Source: Oscillospiraceae bacterium (GTDB lineage: Bacteria > Bacillota > Clostridia > Oscillospirales > Ruminococcaceae). Taken from it: a DNA stretch of 64,000 nt. The notes below the pieces were generated by a model that did no database searches, was not told the DNA's origin, and saw only the letters and a program-made list of their open reading frames with translations. Position numbers and translations under genes: made by a program. The stretch covers positions 1 through 64,000 of the forward strand of contig JAFRAJ010000050.1 in assembly GCA_017405465.1 (NCBI GenBank), given 5' to 3'. Positions 7,590 to 16,155 of this stretch are shown piece after piece; position 1 is the first letter of the stretch, and each line of letters begins with the position of its first letter.

Positions 7590-9262
7590 TGAAAACTACT
7601 TTTACATACGATCACTACTATCTGCAGGATGAGATAGAAGCACACATCAAGCAGCTCAAAGCCGAGCATCCTGACATATTCGATTACGAGATACTCCTGA
7701 CGACTAAGGACGGAAATCATCTTTTCGCAGTTACCCTGACCAACAAATCGACCGGAGCGGCCTGCGATAAACCGGCTTTCTATATAGACGGAAATACGCA
7801 TGCCGGAGAAGTTACCGGCATGATGGCGGCGATGCATGCCATGGACTATTTCACCACCAACTACGGCACAGATGAGAAGGTCACGTTCATTCTGGACAAT
7901 CTGGCCGTTTACATCATCCCATGTGTTTCACCGGACGGATCGCAGACATATCTCTCTACTCCCTACAGTCTGAGATCTGTAAACAGGGATTATTACGAAC
8001 AGGGAAACGGCCTGCAGCAGGAAGACCTGGACGGTGACGGCGTCGTCAGGATGATGCGCGTCAAAGATGCTCACGGAGCCTGGAAGAAAGTTCCCGATAA
8101 GGAGAACATCATGGTCAGGCGCAGCCCCGATGACATCTGCGGAGAATTCTACAGCATCTATACCGAAGGTTCTCTCGGAGAGTTTGATGGTCTTAACGTA
8201 CCTGTGAATAAAGAGAAATGGGGCCGCGACTTCAACCGCAACTATCCCTTCGGATGGTTCCCCGAATACCGCCAGCCCGGTGCCGGAGAGTATCCTCTGG
8301 CCAATCCGGAGAACAAGGCAGTTGCTGAATTCATCATAAATCACCCGAACATCGGCTCAGTAGCGACGAACCATACCAGCGGAGGCATCCTTCTGACTGT
8401 TCCCGGCACCTATCCTGAGAAGAAGGCGCCGTATGAGGACATGAAGATCATGAATGCTATCGCCGAGATGGGTACAGAAGCGATGGGCTATAAGCACATC
8501 AACATCTTCGACAGTTTCACGGTGGATCAGGATAACTATTCCTCCGGCGCATTCGACGACTACTGCTACGAGACCCAGGGCTTGTACTCTATAACTCTGG
8601 AGCTGTGGAATCTCGACGAGAGATGCGGTGTCAAGCACTTCTGGGATGCGGATCCGAAGGTCGACACCTCCACGGAAGACTTCGAGAAACGCATGGCCTG
8701 GATCAGTGAGAATGCCGAGCCCGGTGACTTCAAGCCCTGGACCGAATTCGATCATCCTCAGCTGGGCAAGGTGGAGATAGGCGGCTTCAACTCCAAATTC
8801 ACCGTTCAGAATCCTCCAAAAGCATTCCTTACTCAGGAATGTGAGAAGACTACTGCATTTATGATCCGCTGGGCACAGGCAATGCCGAGACTTGTCATAG
8901 ACTCCTTCAAGGTAGAAGATCTCGGAGACGGTCTGTTCAAAGCTGAAGCCGTGGTCTCGAATGCAGGATATCTGCCCACCTATATCTCACGCAAGGCAAA
9001 GATCCTCGGTACAGCAAAACCCGTAAAGGTATGTATCGACGCGGATGATCTTGTTTCCTGCAAGAGCGAACAGGAGATCGGCGACCTGTCATCCTATGCA
9101 CTCTGTGCCACCGGTTCCCGCTTCTACGGCAATGTGTCTACCGGCAACAGCGATCCGGTCGCAAAAAAGGTGACATGGCTCTTCCGCGGCAAGAAGGATC
9201 AGATCACTCTTACTGCCTGGAATCCCAGGGCAGGAAAAGTTACTGCAACAGTCAATCTCTGA
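7589..9262 (+). CDS. M14 family zinc carboxypeptidase
   Basis: 557 residues without a signal peptide. The M14 zinc motif HxxE is His71/Glu74 in DGNTHAGEVTG, with the third ligand His in ATNHTSGG (about 262). The catalytic Glu is in SITLELWNLDE (about 340). VSPDGSQTY and RDFNRNYPFGW are further family blocks. The C-terminal 130 residues form a beta-rich extension. Its ATG overlaps the stop of the transporter ATPase gene (TGATGA), so synthesis is linked to amino-acid uptake. A likely role is trimming imported peptides or peptidoglycan-derived peptides, but this is inferred from context. Confidence 0.88.
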   Translation: MKTTFTYDHYYLQDEIEAHIKQLKAEHPDIFDYEILLTTKDGNHLFAVTLTNKSTGAACDKPAFYIDGNTHAGEVTGMMAAMHAMDYFTTNYGTDEKVTFILDNLAVYIIPCVSPDGSQTYLSTPYSLRSVNRDYYEQGNGLQQEDLDGDGVVRMMRVKDAHGAWKKVPDKENIMVRRSPDDICGEFYSIYTEGSLGEFDGLNVPVNKEKWGRDFNRNYPFGWFPEYRQPGAGEYPLANPENKAVAEFIINHPNIGSVATNHTSGGILLTVPGTYPEKKAPYEDMKIMNAIAEMGTEAMGYKHINIFDSFTVDQDNYSSGAFDDYCYETQGLYSITLELWNLDERCGVKHFWDADPKVDTSTEDFEKRMAWISENAEPGDFKPWTEFDHPQLGKVEIGGFNSKFTVQNPPKAFLTQECEKTTAFMIRWAQAMPRLVIDSFKVEDLGDGLFKAEAVVSNAGYLPTYISRKAKILGTAKPVKVCIDADDLVSCKSEQEIGDLSSYALCATGSRFYGNVSTGNSDPVAKKVTWLFRGKKDQITLTAWNPRAGKVTATVNL

Positions 9263-9280
9263 ACGATCCATATATAAGGA

Positions 9281-9305
9281 AATGACCGGTGTTGCACCGG
9301 TCATT
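9281..9305. terminator. Bidirectional intrinsic terminator
   Basis: An 11-bp perfect stem (AATGACCGGTG / CACCGGTCATT) with a 3-nt loop and a T6 tract. It separates the convergent carboxypeptidase and membrane-anchored protein genes. Confidence 0.9.
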
Positions 9306-9322
9306 TTTTATGATTATTTTGT

Positions 9323-10687
9323 CTATCCGGGGAGCCCTTCTTCGAAGTTATCCCTTGCAGACAGGTTGAAATCAGTCAGTTCGGATGAATTCATCGCTGC
9401 CTGAAACACTTCTTCCTTTACCTCCAGGATATCGTATGAATCCTCTCCGTAGAAAACCATCAGGTATCCGTGATCATCTGCGCCTCTGATCAGCATGCCG
9501 GCATACTGCCTCGCTCCAGCCTGTTTTCTGACAGTGCACATCTTCCCTTCTTCCAGTTCAAAGAACGGCGTATAAAACTTGTAGTTGCTCCCAAAGAATT
9601 CCTTAGCAGAAAACGGATTCCCGTTGTAATAGATCCCGTCTCCCCTCACACGCAGTCTCCCTGATGAGAAACCGGATGCGATGCTTCCCGAGATGTTCTT
9701 CATGAAGCGGTACAGGACATAATACTTGTCATATACCTCATTGCTCAGCGATACGAAGTCATTGGCATTGAAGTCGGGATACCATCTTTCGGCCATTGCG
9801 TAATTCTTGGTCTGGATCCCCAGCCCGATCGTTTTGGGCATAGTCGTTATGCTGAATACATGTCTTAGGAATTCTATGAATTCTTCTGGTTTCTGGACGG
9901 CAACTTCAAGGATATCGCGGTATCTGACTGCGGGATCGGTACCCACGGAATCTATCGCAGATCCGGCATATCTTATCTCTTCAAGGCCCAGCCTCATGAG
10001 CATCAGTCTGCTCTTGAGCAAAGGCGCATCATCTATAAGATAAGTATTCATAGGTCCGGAAAAACTGACGCTTCCCTCTTCTACAGCAAATCTTCCGATG
10101 CTGCTCAGAAACACTTCTTCCGGCTGATACTCAAACACCTGACTGCCTATATCTGTTTTCAGATACCTGTCGATAAGCGACACAGGCACAGATACCCCTG
10201 CGATCCTTATTTTAGCGGGAACTGCAGTGATGACTCCCTCGTTCATAGTGATATCCATAAGGATCCTGGCAACTAGTCTTATGCTCTTGTATCTCCCGAC
10301 TCCTGTGATTTCCAGCTGACCCGGAATCAGGTGCGCTGTAAATCCTTCGTAGCTCAGACCGTCTATGCCGGTATCCGTGAAATAATCCTGAAGATCTGTT
10401 CCTTCATCTTTAAGGTATCTTGCGAGGAAATATCTCACGTCACTGTCGTCGAACGTCTGAGTCATCCATCCGTCTTTTGAGAATGACAGGTGCCGGAACT
10501 CCGTATCCGCAGGTGTATTTATATATTCTTCAAGACTGTTAACAGTGACCGGATCATTCTTCATATTAAGGTATAAATAAATACCGAGCCCTGCAGCAGA
10601 CAGAATGACCAGACTTATAAGGGCAGCTATAGTGCCAAGAAATATGCGGAAGAAACCGCGTTTCTTTTTCTCTTTACTCTTCTTCAT
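9323..10687 (-). CDS. Membrane-anchored extracytoplasmic protein, unknown function
   Basis: 454 residues. A Lys/Arg-rich start is followed by one membrane segment (about residues 13-36), which would anchor the rest outside the cell. The outer part is mixed alpha/beta without Cys motifs or recognisable catalytic residues. Blocks such as GLSYEGFTAHLIPGQLEITG and FAVEEGSVSFSGPMN look like a beta-rich repeat of lipid- or polymer-binding type, but I do not recognise the family. The start overlaps the end of the upstream gene by 14 bases, so the two are co-transcribed. Confidence 0.75.
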   Translation of the reverse strand: MKKSKEKKKRGFFRIFLGTIAALISLVILSAAGLGIYLYLNMKNDPVTVNSLEEYINTPADTEFRHLSFSKDGWMTQTFDDSDVRYFLARYLKDEGTDLQDYFTDTGIDGLSYEGFTAHLIPGQLEITGVGRYKSIRLVARILMDITMNEGVITAVPAKIRIAGVSVPVSLIDRYLKTDIGSQVFEYQPEEVFLSSIGRFAVEEGSVSFSGPMNTYLIDDAPLLKSRLMLMRLGLEEIRYAGSAIDSVGTDPAVRYRDILEVAVQKPEEFIEFLRHVFSITTMPKTIGLGIQTKNYAMAERWYPDFNANDFVSLSNEVYDKYYVLYRFMKNISGSIASGFSSGRLRVRGDGIYYNGNPFSAKEFFGSNYKFYTPFFELEEGKMCTVRKQAGARQYAGMLIRGADDHGYLMVFYGEDSYDILEVKEEVFQAAMNSSELTDFNLSARDNFEEGLPG

Positions 10688-11117
10688 CGGACGTGTCTTC
10701 CTCCAGGTCTTTCTTCAGAAGACCATATCTGTCAGAGATATCCTCAAGCAGATCACAGACCGCAGCTACAGTCATCATACAACGCCTCTCAGGCTCAAAG
10801 ACAGTCGGGCGTATGTCCCTGCACAGGGTACTGCCGAGTTTCTCAGTCAGTCCGTCTGAAAGTTCATTTACTACAGGCCTCAGCGTTTTGCTGTTATGTG
10901 CTCTGTCATCTATACACATCTGCGACAGTATGCTCACTGCAGCGAGAAATGCACCGCAGGCGTTTCCGGTCTGTATACCTCCGCCGAATCCGCCGACAAG
11001 TTTGGAACTCGAAGCATCCAGCCCAAGTCCGTACATCTCATTTGCCGCCAGAAAAACAGACTCCGCACAGTTGTAATTATCAAAATAAAAGCGTTCAGCC
11101 ATATCTCTAAGTGCCAT
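10674..11117 (-). CDS. C_GCAxxG_C_C family protein
   Basis: 147 residues. Conserved Cys positions of this redox-associated family are visible: Cys in NYNCAES (about 15), then GGFGGGIQTGNACGAFLAA (about 40-58) with the CGA core, then Cys at SQMC, STLC and RRCMM. The family is found in anaerobes near oxidoreductases; its biochemical role is not settled. The start was moved to an ATG preceded by AGGAGG six bases upstream, as the earlier GTG start has no ribosome site. It is the first gene of a two-gene operon with the anchored protein. Confidence 0.8.
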   Translation of the reverse strand: MALRDMAERFYFDNYNCAESVFLAANEMYGLGLDASSSKLVGGFGGGIQTGNACGAFLAAVSILSQMCIDDRAHNSKTLRPVVNELSDGLTEKLGSTLCRDIRPTVFEPERRCMMTVAAVCDLLEDISDRYGLLKKDLEEDTSDEEE

Positions 11118-11282
11118 TGCTATCCTCCTTTTTTCCGTGATTATAGCATTGCAACGCACCACTTACCACAAAGTACATATGTATTGTCGGATGATTACAG
11201 CCCGTTTTCGGCAACTGGCAGAATGCACAATTAATAACATTTTCGTTTGTAAAAGTTATACACTGCAGAATCGTCCAAATCG

Positions 11283-11311
11283 TTGTTTGGAGCCTCGCCT
11301 CATGATATAGT
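11283..11311 (+). promoter_or_regulatory. Promoter of riboswitch-controlled ECF operon
   Basis: TTGTTT (11283-11288) and TATAGT (11306-11311) are separated by 17 bases, about 25 bases before the aptamer. The stretch from 11118 to 11280 shows nothing else that I can support. Confidence 0.55.
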
Positions 11312-11335
11312 TTAAGTACAAGAAAACACTATTTG

Positions 11336-11417
11336 CTTCGTACCAATATAGGTCTGGATAGATGGCCCAGATGTTTCTACCGTGACGCCGTTCAGTCACG
11401 ACTATTGATACTCGAAG
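11336..11417 (+). promoter_or_regulatory. Purine riboswitch aptamer, guanine class
   Basis: The three-way junction of the purine riboswitch can be drawn. P1 pairs TACCAATA with TATTGATA (one mismatch), extended by CTTCG with CGAAG. P2 is TCTGG/CCAGA with loop ATAGATGGC. J2/3 contains GTTTCTAC (11373-11380), the family core. P3 is CGTGAC/GTCACG with loop GCCGTTCA. The loops keep GG and CC for loop-loop contact. The base equivalent to position 74 is C (11402), which selects guanine or hypoxanthine rather than adenine. L2 is longer than in B. subtilis xpt. Guanine deaminase is encoded downstream, which supports the ligand call. Confidence 0.88.
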
Positions 11418-11484
11418 ACAGCAAACCTGCTATATGCCAAGCACATGTCCTGGCGTGTATCCTGTTTGATTTCTTTGCATATCA

Positions 11485-11527
11485 ACAGACCTGTTTGGTA
11501 CAGACCGACAGGTCTGTAACTATTTTT
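11485..11527 (+). terminator. Riboswitch expression platform, terminator hairpin
   Basis: A 9-bp stem (ACAGACCTG / CAGGTCTGT) with a 15-nt loop is followed by AACTATTTTT and then directly by GGAGG of the first gene. ACAGACC occurs a second time inside the loop (11500-11506) and can pair with the same GGTCTGT, giving two exclusive hairpins. How the aptamer connects to them is not clear from reading alone. Confidence 0.65.
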
Positions 11528-11540
11528 GGAGGTTTGCTGA

Positions 11541-12164
11541 ATGAAACTCGAAAAGATCCAATTCCCAAAGATTAAACCCGCCTATCTTGCCGCACTGGTT
11601 CCTACATGTGTTGCTATCAACTATGCAGGAACCATGATCAGACAGAACCTTGGAGTCCCGCTCTTCCTTGACACAGGCGGCACGCTCCTCTCCACATTCA
11701 TCGGCGGTCCCTGGGTCGGACTTCTCACCGCTTTCGTCACAAAGGTGATCACTGCTCTGACGAACGGCCCTGCCCAGATCCTCGGCGTCATCCCCACAGG
11801 AATCATCGCTCTCATCGTCGGATTTGCTGCGAAGTACGGCATCACAAGGACCTGGGGCGGACTGATCCTTACACTCCTTGTGCTTCAGCCCCCGGCATGC
11901 ATCGCCAGCGCCTACATCTACACCTACATCTACGGCGGATTCACAGGCGGCGGACTTGATATCATGCACGCTGTTTTCGCAAAGGCAACATCCAGCATCC
12001 TTGCCAGCTCCTTCATCAGTGAGCTTGTAACAGGACTTCTGGATAAGACCGTTCTCACAATCGTCGTCATGCTTATCTTCCGTGCCCTTCCTGAGAAATA
12101 CAGGGTAGCGACCCCCTTCAAGGGCAAGAGCGAAGATGAAGAAGAGGAAGAACTGGCTGAATAA
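11541..12164 (+). CDS. ECF transporter S component, probably purine-specific
   Basis: 207 residues with five to six membrane segments and a Glu-rich cytoplasmic tail. The fold fits ECF S subunits: small, hydrophobic, with LFLDTGGTLLSTFIGGPWVGLLTAFVTK-type glycine-rich loops and an ATSSILASSFISE helix. S subunits bind the substrate and plug into the shared EcfA/EcfT module. The substrate is inferred from context only: a guanine-class aptamer in the leader and guanine deaminase in the same run of genes point to guanine, hypoxanthine or a related base. GGAGG lies eight bases before the ATG. The stop overlaps the next start. Confidence 0.85.
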   Translation: MKLEKIQFPKIKPAYLAALVPTCVAINYAGTMIRQNLGVPLFLDTGGTLLSTFIGGPWVGLLTAFVTKVITALTNGPAQILGVIPTGIIALIVGFAAKYGITRTWGGLILTLLVLQPPACIASAYIYTYIYGGFTGGGLDIMHAVFAKATSSILASSFISELVTGLLDKTVLTIVVMLIFRALPEKYRVATPFKGKSEDEEEEELAE

Positions 12165-13030
12165 TGTCAAATTCCGCTGAGAAAAAAGTAATAGCGAAAG
12201 TAATCAACTTGGAACATGTATACCCTGTAGCAAAAGGCTCTGAGGGTATACATGCTCTCAAGCATGTAAATCTTGAGTTCTATGAGCAGGAGATCACTGC
12301 TATCATAGGACAGAACGGGAGCGGAAAGACCACACTTTCCAAACATTTCAACGGACTTCTGCGTCCCACATCCGGTCAGGTCATCATCAACGGCCGAGAT
12401 GTGGCTAAAAGAAGAGTCAGTGAGATGGCAAAAGAAGTCGGGTATGTGTTCCAGAACCCCAATTATCAGCTGTTCTGCGCCACTGTCCGCGAAGAGATCC
12501 GCTTCGGTCTTAAGAACCTGAAACTTAAAGAATCTGAGATTAAAGAAAAAACAGTCGAGATACTGGATGAATTCGGTCTCCGGTCTATCGCAGGCAAGCA
12601 GCCTGTCTCTCTTGGTATGGGTACCAAGAAAGTCGTAGCTCTTGCATCAGTATGCGCAATGGACCCGGAGATCTTGTTTTTAGACGAGCCCACCACCGGT
12701 CAGGATCAGAGAGGAAAGACCAGGCTCGGCAATCTTGCCCTTCAGATGAAGGAAGCCGGCAGGACCATCATGATCATCTCTCACGACATGGAGTTCGTTG
12801 CAAGATATGCAGACCGTGTCGTAGTCATGACAAAAGGCGAAGTCATCATGGACGGCACTCCGGAAGAAGTCTTCTCCAACGAGGAAGTGATGGAACGCGC
12901 CATGATCAAGCCCCCTCAGACGTACGCAATAGCCAACCATATACGTGATAAAGACGACAGTTTCCCGTGTGTCAGACTGGATGCTGATCTCACTGCGAAA
13001 CTACTTACTGAAAAAGGATTATTGAAATGA
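12164..13030 (+). CDS. ECF transporter ATPase with altered signature motif
   Basis: 288 residues. Walker A is GQNGSGKTT, the Q-loop VFQNPNYQLF, Walker B ILFLDEPTTGQD and the switch His is in ISHDMEF. The ABC signature, normally LSGGQ, reads LGMGTKK in VSLGMGTKKVVALAS. A heterodimeric ECF ATPase pair with one degenerate composite site would explain this, since the second ATPase of the operon keeps LSGGEQQ. The gene overlaps the S component by one base and EcfT by four, so all subunits are probably coupled in translation. Confidence 0.9.
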   Translation: MSNSAEKKVIAKVINLEHVYPVAKGSEGIHALKHVNLEFYEQEITAIIGQNGSGKTTLSKHFNGLLRPTSGQVIINGRDVAKRRVSEMAKEVGYVFQNPNYQLFCATVREEIRFGLKNLKLKESEIKEKTVEILDEFGLRSIAGKQPVSLGMGTKKVVALASVCAMDPEILFLDEPTTGQDQRGKTRLGNLALQMKEAGRTIMIISHDMEFVARYADRVVVMTKGEVIMDGTPEEVFSNEEVMERAMIKPPQTYAIANHIRDKDDSFPCVRLDADLTAKLLTEKGLLK

Positions 13031-13884
13031 AAGACATCTCCCTTTACATCCCCGGAAACTCATTCTTCCACAGATGTGACTGCCGCGTGAAGCTCCTCTT
13101 CATAGCGGTCTATACCGTCATTGCCTACATGTTCTTTACTCCTTCTGTCCTCGCTTTCCTTTTTGTCACCGCAATGGTGTTCAATGTGATCGCGATCGGC
13201 AGCAAGGCTTTCACTCATCTTATGACAAAGATGGTAGTGATAATGATGTTCTTCCTGATAATCATTCACGGATTCGTCAACCCCGTAGGTGTTACCCCGG
13301 CGACAGTATACGGGCACACGATCACACTTCCTTTCTTCGGCAAGTACACCGTAGAAGGCTTCTACATGGGTCTTGTGAACTGGCTCAGACTCAGTTCAGT
13401 CATCCTTATAGCAGAACTTTTCGTCACCACGACTTCTCCTGCTGAGATGATGAGCGGTTTCCACAAGATCGGTCTGCCCTACAACTTCTGCTTCATGCTT
13501 TCCGCTTCCCTGCAGCTGATCCCGATCAGCACCAGAGAAGCCAACATAATCGCTTCTGCCCAGCGTGCCCGCGGACTTTCAGAGAAGACACTGGTAGACC
13601 GTTTCAAAGGACTTGTCCCGATGTTCGTACCGCTTGTCGTAAGTTCCCTGGGCCGTATGGAGACCATGTCAATGGCTCTTGAGAGCAGAGCTTTCGGCAA
13701 CACCACGAAACCTACCGAGCTCAGAGATTCACATTTCAAGAAAAGCGACTTTGCCGCTGCTGCACTCGCGATAGTAATGCTCTTTGCATTCGCAGGAATC
13801 AGAGCGGTATACGGCTCACTTGATATCGTCAATCAGATATCAAGCATCAGAGATATCTTCGCTCTGAGCTTTATCGGAAGGTAA
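13027..13884 (+). CDS. ECF transporter T component
   Basis: 285 residues with membrane segments in the first half and at the C-terminus. The cytoplasmic coupling helices carry the two Ala-Arg-Gly-type motifs of EcfT: SAQRARGLSE (about 177-186) and ALESRAFGN (about 218-226), which dock into the ATPases. It overlaps the first ATPase gene by four bases. It completes a dedicated (group I) ECF complex, because S, A, T and A' are all encoded together. Confidence 0.9.
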   Translation: MKDISLYIPGNSFFHRCDCRVKLLFIAVYTVIAYMFFTPSVLAFLFVTAMVFNVIAIGSKAFTHLMTKMVVIMMFFLIIIHGFVNPVGVTPATVYGHTITLPFFGKYTVEGFYMGLVNWLRLSSVILIAELFVTTTSPAEMMSGFHKIGLPYNFCFMLSASLQLIPISTREANIIASAQRARGLSEKTLVDRFKGLVPMFVPLVVSSLGRMETMSMALESRAFGNTTKPTELRDSHFKKSDFAAAALAIVMLFAFAGIRAVYGSLDIVNQISSIRDIFALSFIGR

Positions 13885-13891
13885 CGTGCCT

Positions 13892-14755
13892 ATGGCTGAA
13901 ACAGTACTTGAATTTAAAAATGTGACCTGGCGCTATGAGGGCACGCCCAAAAAGGGCCGCAATGCCCTGGAAGATGTCAGTCTCAGTGTTAAAAAGGGTG
14001 AATATGTCGGAATAATCGGAGCAAACGACGCCGGAAAGAGTACCCTGTGCCGTCTGTGCAACGGATTGATTCCCAACTCATTCAACGGCGATCTCTCAGG
14101 TGATGTATTCGTCAACGGACGAAATATAAAGGATATCCCTACTGCTCAGCTAGCCGGAGAAGTCGGTTCCGTATTTGCAGATCCGGAGGCTCAGCTCAGC
14201 CAGATATCCGTATTCGATGAACTTGCTTTCGGTCCTTCCAACCTGGAGGTCCCCAGAGAAGAGATAATCAAGCGCATGGAAGAGACCATGGACATCATGG
14301 GGATCAGAGCTTTCCGTGACCGCTCTCCCTTCTCTCTTTCAGGAGGAGAACAGCAGAAAGTCGCTATTGCCTCCGTCATGACAATGACTCCCGAGATACT
14401 GGTATTGGATGAACCTACATCCAATCTGGATCCGATTGGCACTGAGAGCGTTTTCATGATAATAGACGAACTCAATAAAAAAGAGGGAATGACGATCATT
14501 CTCGTTGAACATGAGATAGAACTCATGGCTCAGTTCGTAGACCGCTTCATCGTACTTGATGAAGGTCAGGTCATCCTGGACGGCACTCCTGAAGAAGTTT
14601 TTTCACACCGTGACGTCTTTGAAAAAATAGGAATATTCGTTCCCACTGTGACCGAGATAGCTTCCATTGCTGATAAAAAATACGGTTCCTGGGACGGCAG
14701 CAAATACCCGATCACACTTAATGAGATGCTTGATAAGATAGATGAAAGGCTTTGA
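13892..14755 (+). CDS. ECF transporter ATPase, canonical
   Basis: 287 residues. Walker A is GANDAGKST, with Asp where Asn-Gly is usual. Signature LSGGEQQK, Walker B ILVLDEPTSNLDP, switch His in VEHEIE. It is the partner of the first ATPase and carries the intact signature. A GTG two codons upstream (13886) is an alternative start; I prefer the ATG because GGAAGG ends ten bases before it. It lies seven bases after the EcfT stop and runs directly into the guanine deaminase gene. Confidence 0.88.
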   Translation: MAETVLEFKNVTWRYEGTPKKGRNALEDVSLSVKKGEYVGIIGANDAGKSTLCRLCNGLIPNSFNGDLSGDVFVNGRNIKDIPTAQLAGEVGSVFADPEAQLSQISVFDELAFGPSNLEVPREEIIKRMEETMDIMGIRAFRDRSPFSLSGGEQQKVAIASVMTMTPEILVLDEPTSNLDPIGTESVFMIIDELNKKEGMTIILVEHEIELMAQFVDRFIVLDEGQVILDGTPEEVFSHRDVFEKIGIFVPTVTEIASIADKKYGSWDGSKYPITLNEMLDKIDERL

Positions 14756-14756
14756 A

Positions 14757-16076
14757 ATGAGAGATAAGAATTACGCGATCAAAGGAATCGTTGTTCATAC
14801 TCCCGAATTTGAGACGATAGAATACCATGACAATTCCTATGTAGTCTGCATAGACGGTGAATGCGCAGGGATATTCAGCGAGCTTCCCGAGCAGTATAAA
14901 GACCTCAAAGTATATGACTACACAGATAAATTCATAATCCCCGGAATGTGCGATATGCACCTTCATGCTCCCCAGTACGGTTTCCGCGGAATCGGAATGC
15001 TGATTGACGACAAATCCAGCTGGGAAACATGGTTTGAGCGCTACTCCTTCCCGGAAGAGAACAGATATAAGGATCTGGAGTATGCCAATCTGGCTTATCA
15101 GCGTTTCACCGATGATATAGTTAAGACTACCACTACCACAAGAGCTTCGATCTACGCGACGATTCACCGCCCTGCCACAGAGCTTCTGATGAGGAAACTC
15201 GCCGATGCAGGATTTGCCGGATACGTCGGAAAGCTCAACATGGACAGAAATTCTCATTACGGCTATCAGGAGACCACACAGGAATCTCTTGAGGAGACTG
15301 AGCGCTGGATCAATGAGACCAGTGAAGGTTACGGATACATCAAACCGATCCTCACTCCCAGATACACTCCGACATGCACCGATGAATGCATGGAAGGTCT
15401 TGGAAAACTTGCTGTCAAGTATAATGTTCCCGTTCAGTCCCACCTCTCGGAAGGTCTTGATGAGATAGAATGGGTCAAATCCATGAAGCCTGAGATCGAA
15501 TGCTACGGAGATGCCTACGATATGTATGGCCTTCTCGGAACCACTGTCCCCTCGCTTATGGCGCATGTCGTATATCCTGTAGAAAAGGAATATGAGATGC
15601 TCAAGACCAGGAACGTCACTGTTGCTCACTGCCCGTCATCCAATATGGGTTCCTGCGGTGTAGCCCGTGTTCTTGACATGGTCGGCGACGGAATCAAGGT
15701 CGGTCTCGGCACCGACGTTGCCGGAGGCCCCAACCTCAGCCTCATGCGTGCCATGACTGACGCTGTGTATGCCAGCAAGATGCGCTGGGCTTTCACCGAA
15801 AGAAAGGATGACCCGTATTATCCGAGACGCATCCTGACCGTAGCGAACGTTTTCTACCTCGCCACCATGGGCGGCGGCCAGTTCTTTGGAAAAGTCGGCT
15901 GCTTCCTTCCGGGATATGAATTTGATGCTGTTGTTCTTGATGACACCAAGCTCAAGGACTTCGTCGACAGGCCTCTCAGAGACAGAATGCAGCGCATTCT
16001 CTGGTGGCACACACCCGAAACGATTGAAGCCAAATTCATAAAAGGGACCATGGTCTATGACAGAGACCGCCAGTGA
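14757..16076 (+). CDS. guaD: Guanine deaminase
   Basis: 439 residues of the amidohydrolase superfamily. The metal and catalytic residues are in place: His68-x-His70 in DMHLHAPQYGFRG, His229 in QSHLSE, His270 in MAHVVYP and Asp320 in GLGTDVAGG. The H-A-x-Q-Y-x-F-x-G block and HCPSSNMGSCG match guanine deaminases closely. It would convert guanine to xanthine and ammonia in the cytosol. The ATG at 14757, with GAAAGG seven bases upstream, was preferred over one 15 bases earlier inside the ATPase gene. Its place behind an ECF transporter with a guanine-class riboswitch supports purine salvage. Confidence 0.93.
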   Translation: MRDKNYAIKGIVVHTPEFETIEYHDNSYVVCIDGECAGIFSELPEQYKDLKVYDYTDKFIIPGMCDMHLHAPQYGFRGIGMLIDDKSSWETWFERYSFPEENRYKDLEYANLAYQRFTDDIVKTTTTTRASIYATIHRPATELLMRKLADAGFAGYVGKLNMDRNSHYGYQETTQESLEETERWINETSEGYGYIKPILTPRYTPTCTDECMEGLGKLAVKYNVPVQSHLSEGLDEIEWVKSMKPEIECYGDAYDMYGLLGTTVPSLMAHVVYPVEKEYEMLKTRNVTVAHCPSSNMGSCGVARVLDMVGDGIKVGLGTDVAGGPNLSLMRAMTDAVYASKMRWAFTERKDDPYYPRRILTVANVFYLATMGGGQFFGKVGCFLPGYEFDAVVLDDTKLKDFVDRPLRDRMQRILWWHTPETIEAKFIKGTMVYDRDRQ

Positions 16077-16101
16077 TCTTTAATCATCAATTATGTTCAA
16101 C

Positions 16102-16131
16102 GGCCTTGCTCTCATAACAGAAAGCAAGGCC
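16102..16131 (+). other. Intercistronic hairpin
   Basis: GGCCTTGCT (16102-16110) pairs perfectly with AGCAAGGCC (16123-16131). There is no T tract after it, and it lies 24 bases before the next start codon. It is more likely an mRNA-processing or translation-tuning element than a strong terminator. Confidence 0.6.
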
Positions 16132-16155
16132 CGCTTTACACAAAGGAGTATTGAA

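Noticed and set aside
11520..12170. 216-residue minus-strand frame opposite the ECF S component
   Set aside because: The plus-strand frame has a strong ribosome site, membrane segments and coupled neighbours; the minus frame is a composition artefact.
14718..15629. 303-residue minus-strand frame opposite guanine deaminase
   Set aside because: It is the antisense of a gene with all amidohydrolase residues in place; no ribosome site and no motif.
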